Shown here: in pieces, positions 44,136 to 45,636 of the stretch
Layout of the letters: each line of letters starts with the position of its first letter
Position numbering within the stretch: position 1 is the first letter of the stretch
Source: Marinilabilia sp.
GTDB taxonomy: Bacteria > Bacteroidota > Bacteroidia > Bacteroidales > Marinilabiliaceae
NCBI RefSeq assembly: GCF_016278715.1
Contig: NZ_JADQBH010000130.1
Coordinates: 1-45,636, forward strand
Direction: 5' to 3'
Length of the DNA stretch: 45,636 nucleotides
Translations under genes and position numbers: made by a program
The notes under the pieces: model-generated
Seen by the model: the letters and a program-made list of their open reading frames with translations, nothing else
Database searches by the model: none
Told to the model about the DNA's origin: nothing

Positions 44136-44695
44136 ATAATGCACGGATTGTTTTACATCAAAGCAGAGATTGTATTGATGTGAGGGGGCCCTATTTTGCT
44201 TCCCGAAAGGAGAAAGTCATGTTCAGGTTCTGTCGTTGACTTTTTGAAGTCTTTGATTCAGGATAGGACAGGTTTGGTTTCTTTTAACAAAAATCCATTC
44301 GATTTACTTTAATTATCTCTGTCGATTCTTTTGTTTGATTATTGGGTTGGGAATGAACAATATGTGCATGTGTCGGTTAATCCATTCAGGGCACAAGGGC
44401 TTTTTTTATCATATCTTCAGGAGGAACCCCGGCTTGGTCTTTTTAGCCCCTCTTTTTGAGTGGGAGCTTTTTCTACAGGCCTGGTAGTGCTTCGAATATC
44501 AGAATCTGAAGCAAGATTTATTTGGTATTATTTCACTATATGAAACGAGCATGGCAATGTTTGCCCAATAGGAATATGTATTAAATTTAATCATACGAGT
44601 TTCATCAAACCAATAACATAGATATTTTTTACAAAGATAAAATACTGCCTTTCCCAAAGAAAAAAGATACGTTGAACACTAAAAAACATGAAGCC
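44136..44695. other. Long intergenic region before the aldo/keto reductase
   Basis: 560 bases without a convincing gene on either strand. A bulged hairpin with a T-rich tail around 44446-44475 (AGCCCC ... GGGAGCT then TTTTTC) could be a weak terminator for the glycosyltransferase operon, though it is 300 bases downstream. No clean plus-strand promoter was recognised. The length is unusual for this gene-dense window; gene decay or a small RNA is possible but unsupported. Confidence 0.4.
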
Positions 44696-45636
44696 ATGAA
44701 GTACAACATGTTAGGAAACACAGGATTAAAAGTCTCGGAACTTTGCCTGGGAACCATGACCTTTGGCGGGCGTGGGATGTGGACAGCCATCGGTGCGTTA
44801 CCTCAGGAAAAGACCAATGAATTGGTAAAAATGTCTGTTGAAAGTGGGATCAACTTTATCGATACCGCCAATGTTTACAGTGAAGGCTTGAGCGAACAAA
44901 TGACGGGGCAAGCCATCCGTGATCTTGGACTAAAGCGGGATGACCTGGTTCTTGCCACTAAAGTAAGGGGATCTATGGGTGAAGGGCCCAACGATTCAGG
45001 CCTCAGTCGGAAGCATATTCTTCAGCAGGCACATGAGAGCTTAGAAAGGCTGAACACCGATTATATTGACCTTTATCAGATTCACGGCTTTGATGCCCTT
45101 ACCCCCATAGAGGAAACACTGGAAGCCTTGGATTCGTTGGTGCAAAGTGGGAAGGTGAGATACATCGGATGTAGCAATCTTGCGGCCTGGCAGATAATGA
45201 AAGCACTGGGTATTTCTAATCTAAATCACCTAAGCAAATTTGTCTCTCTTCAGGCTTACTATACTATTGCAGGGCGTGATTTGGAGCGTGAACTTGTTCC
45301 TATGATGCTGGATCAGAAAATGGGACTGATGGTTTGGAGCCCCTTAGCCGGAGGTTTGTTAAGTGGAAAATACAATCGAAATACCGAAACCAAAGAGGGT
45401 CGCCGCGTTAATTTCGATTTCCCCCCAGTCAATAAGGAGAAGGCTTTTGATATTATTGATGTAATGCAGCAGATTGCAGAATCCAAAAAGGTTACTGTTG
45501 CCCAAATTGCCCTTGCCTGGCTTTTGCATCAGCCGGTGGTCACCTCTGTAATTGTGGGGGCTAAAAAACCAGATCAGCTTACTGATAACCTCAAATCGGT
45601 AGATGTGGAATTGTCTCCTGATGAATTGGAGAAACT
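44696..45636 (+). CDS. Aldo/keto reductase, partial (C-terminus outside window)
   Basis: NAD(P)H-dependent oxidoreductase of the AKR superfamily, physiological substrate unknown. From ATG 44696 the frame is open to the window end (313 codons), so only a short tail should be missing; an out-of-frame ATG lies 8 bases upstream. Seen: LGNTGLKVSELCLGTMTFGG at the start, and the catalytic tetrad Asp (FIDTANVYSEG), Tyr in the same stretch, Lys (VLATKVRG) and His (LYQIHGFD). GCSNLAAWQ and the cofactor-binding WSPLAGGLLSGKY and VIVGAKKPDQLTDN follow. It resembles the general stress protein 69/YhdN-like AKR group. Confidence 0.92.
   Translation, partial: MKYNMLGNTGLKVSELCLGTMTFGGRGMWTAIGALPQEKTNELVKMSVESGINFIDTANVYSEGLSEQMTGQAIRDLGLKRDDLVLATKVRGSMGEGPNDSGLSRKHILQQAHESLERLNTDYIDLYQIHGFDALTPIEETLEALDSLVQSGKVRYIGCSNLAAWQIMKALGISNLNHLSKFVSLQAYYTIAGRDLERELVPMMLDQKMGLMVWSPLAGGLLSGKYNRNTETKEGRRVNFDFPPVNKEKAFDIIDVMQQIAESKKVTVAQIALAWLLHQPVVTSVIVGAKKPDQLTDNLKSVDVELSPDELEK

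Noticed and set aside
44632-44639. Perfect TAnnTTTG box on the minus strand in the gap before the aldo/keto reductase
   Set aside because: No -33 box at 19-21 bases and no minus-strand gene for more than 500 bases; an 8-base AT-rich match is expected by chance.

Overview
The window looks like a chromosomal segment of a Bacteroidota bacterium, most likely from the Bacteroidales/Marinilabiliales side of the phylum. The reasons are a SusC/SusD pair, a one-protein hybrid two-component regulator, many lipoprotein glycoside hydrolases, promoter elements of the TTTG / TAnnTTTG type, and start sites without clear Shine-Dalgarno sequences. No tRNA, rRNA, CRISPR array, transposase or phage gene was seen.

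Left part (1-7841, mostly minus strand): a branched-chain amino acid operon in the order ilvD-ilvB-ilvN-ilvC-leuA (leuA is cut by the window edge). It is preceded by a 26-codon leader peptide packed with Leu, Ile and Val codons and by mutually exclusive RNA hairpins: protector 1:2, antiterminator 2:3, terminator 3:4 with a U-tract. Together these form a complete classical transcription attenuator. More hairpins lie between ilvB and ilvN (terminator-like) and between ilvC and leuA (one with a GAAA loop). A secreted protein of unknown role follows on the minus strand.

Central-left part (8054-11680, plus strand): meso-diaminopimelate dehydrogenase (ddh), DapD, the tRNA t6A enzyme TsaC/Sua5 and a hotdog thioesterase. 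Ddh and DapD belong to competing routes from tetrahydrodipicolinate to diaminopimelate.

Centre (11719-37831, plus strand): a large polysaccharide utilisation locus. Its order is lipoprotein metallophosphoesterase, SusC, SusD, GH92, GH43-like, GH92, GH28, GH89, an HGSNAT-like membrane acetyltransferase, hybrid two-component regulator, GH28, GH95. The enzyme set points to a heteroglycan with alpha-mannose, alpha-GlcNAc and/or alpha-GlcN, a uronic acid, and fucose or L-galactose. The GH89 gene is followed after one base by the acetyltransferase. This matches the two consecutive steps that lysosomes use on heparan sulfate: HGSNAT acetylates terminal glucosamine, then NAGLU/GH89 removes it. Key residues of both families are present.

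Right part (37845-45636): rimM and transketolase on the minus strand; pdxB, an LpxH-like metallophosphatase with an adjacent MurG/UGT-like glycosyltransferase, and an aldo/keto reductase cut by the window end, all on the plus strand. The two strongest points for follow-up are the ilv attenuator and the GH89-HGSNAT module.
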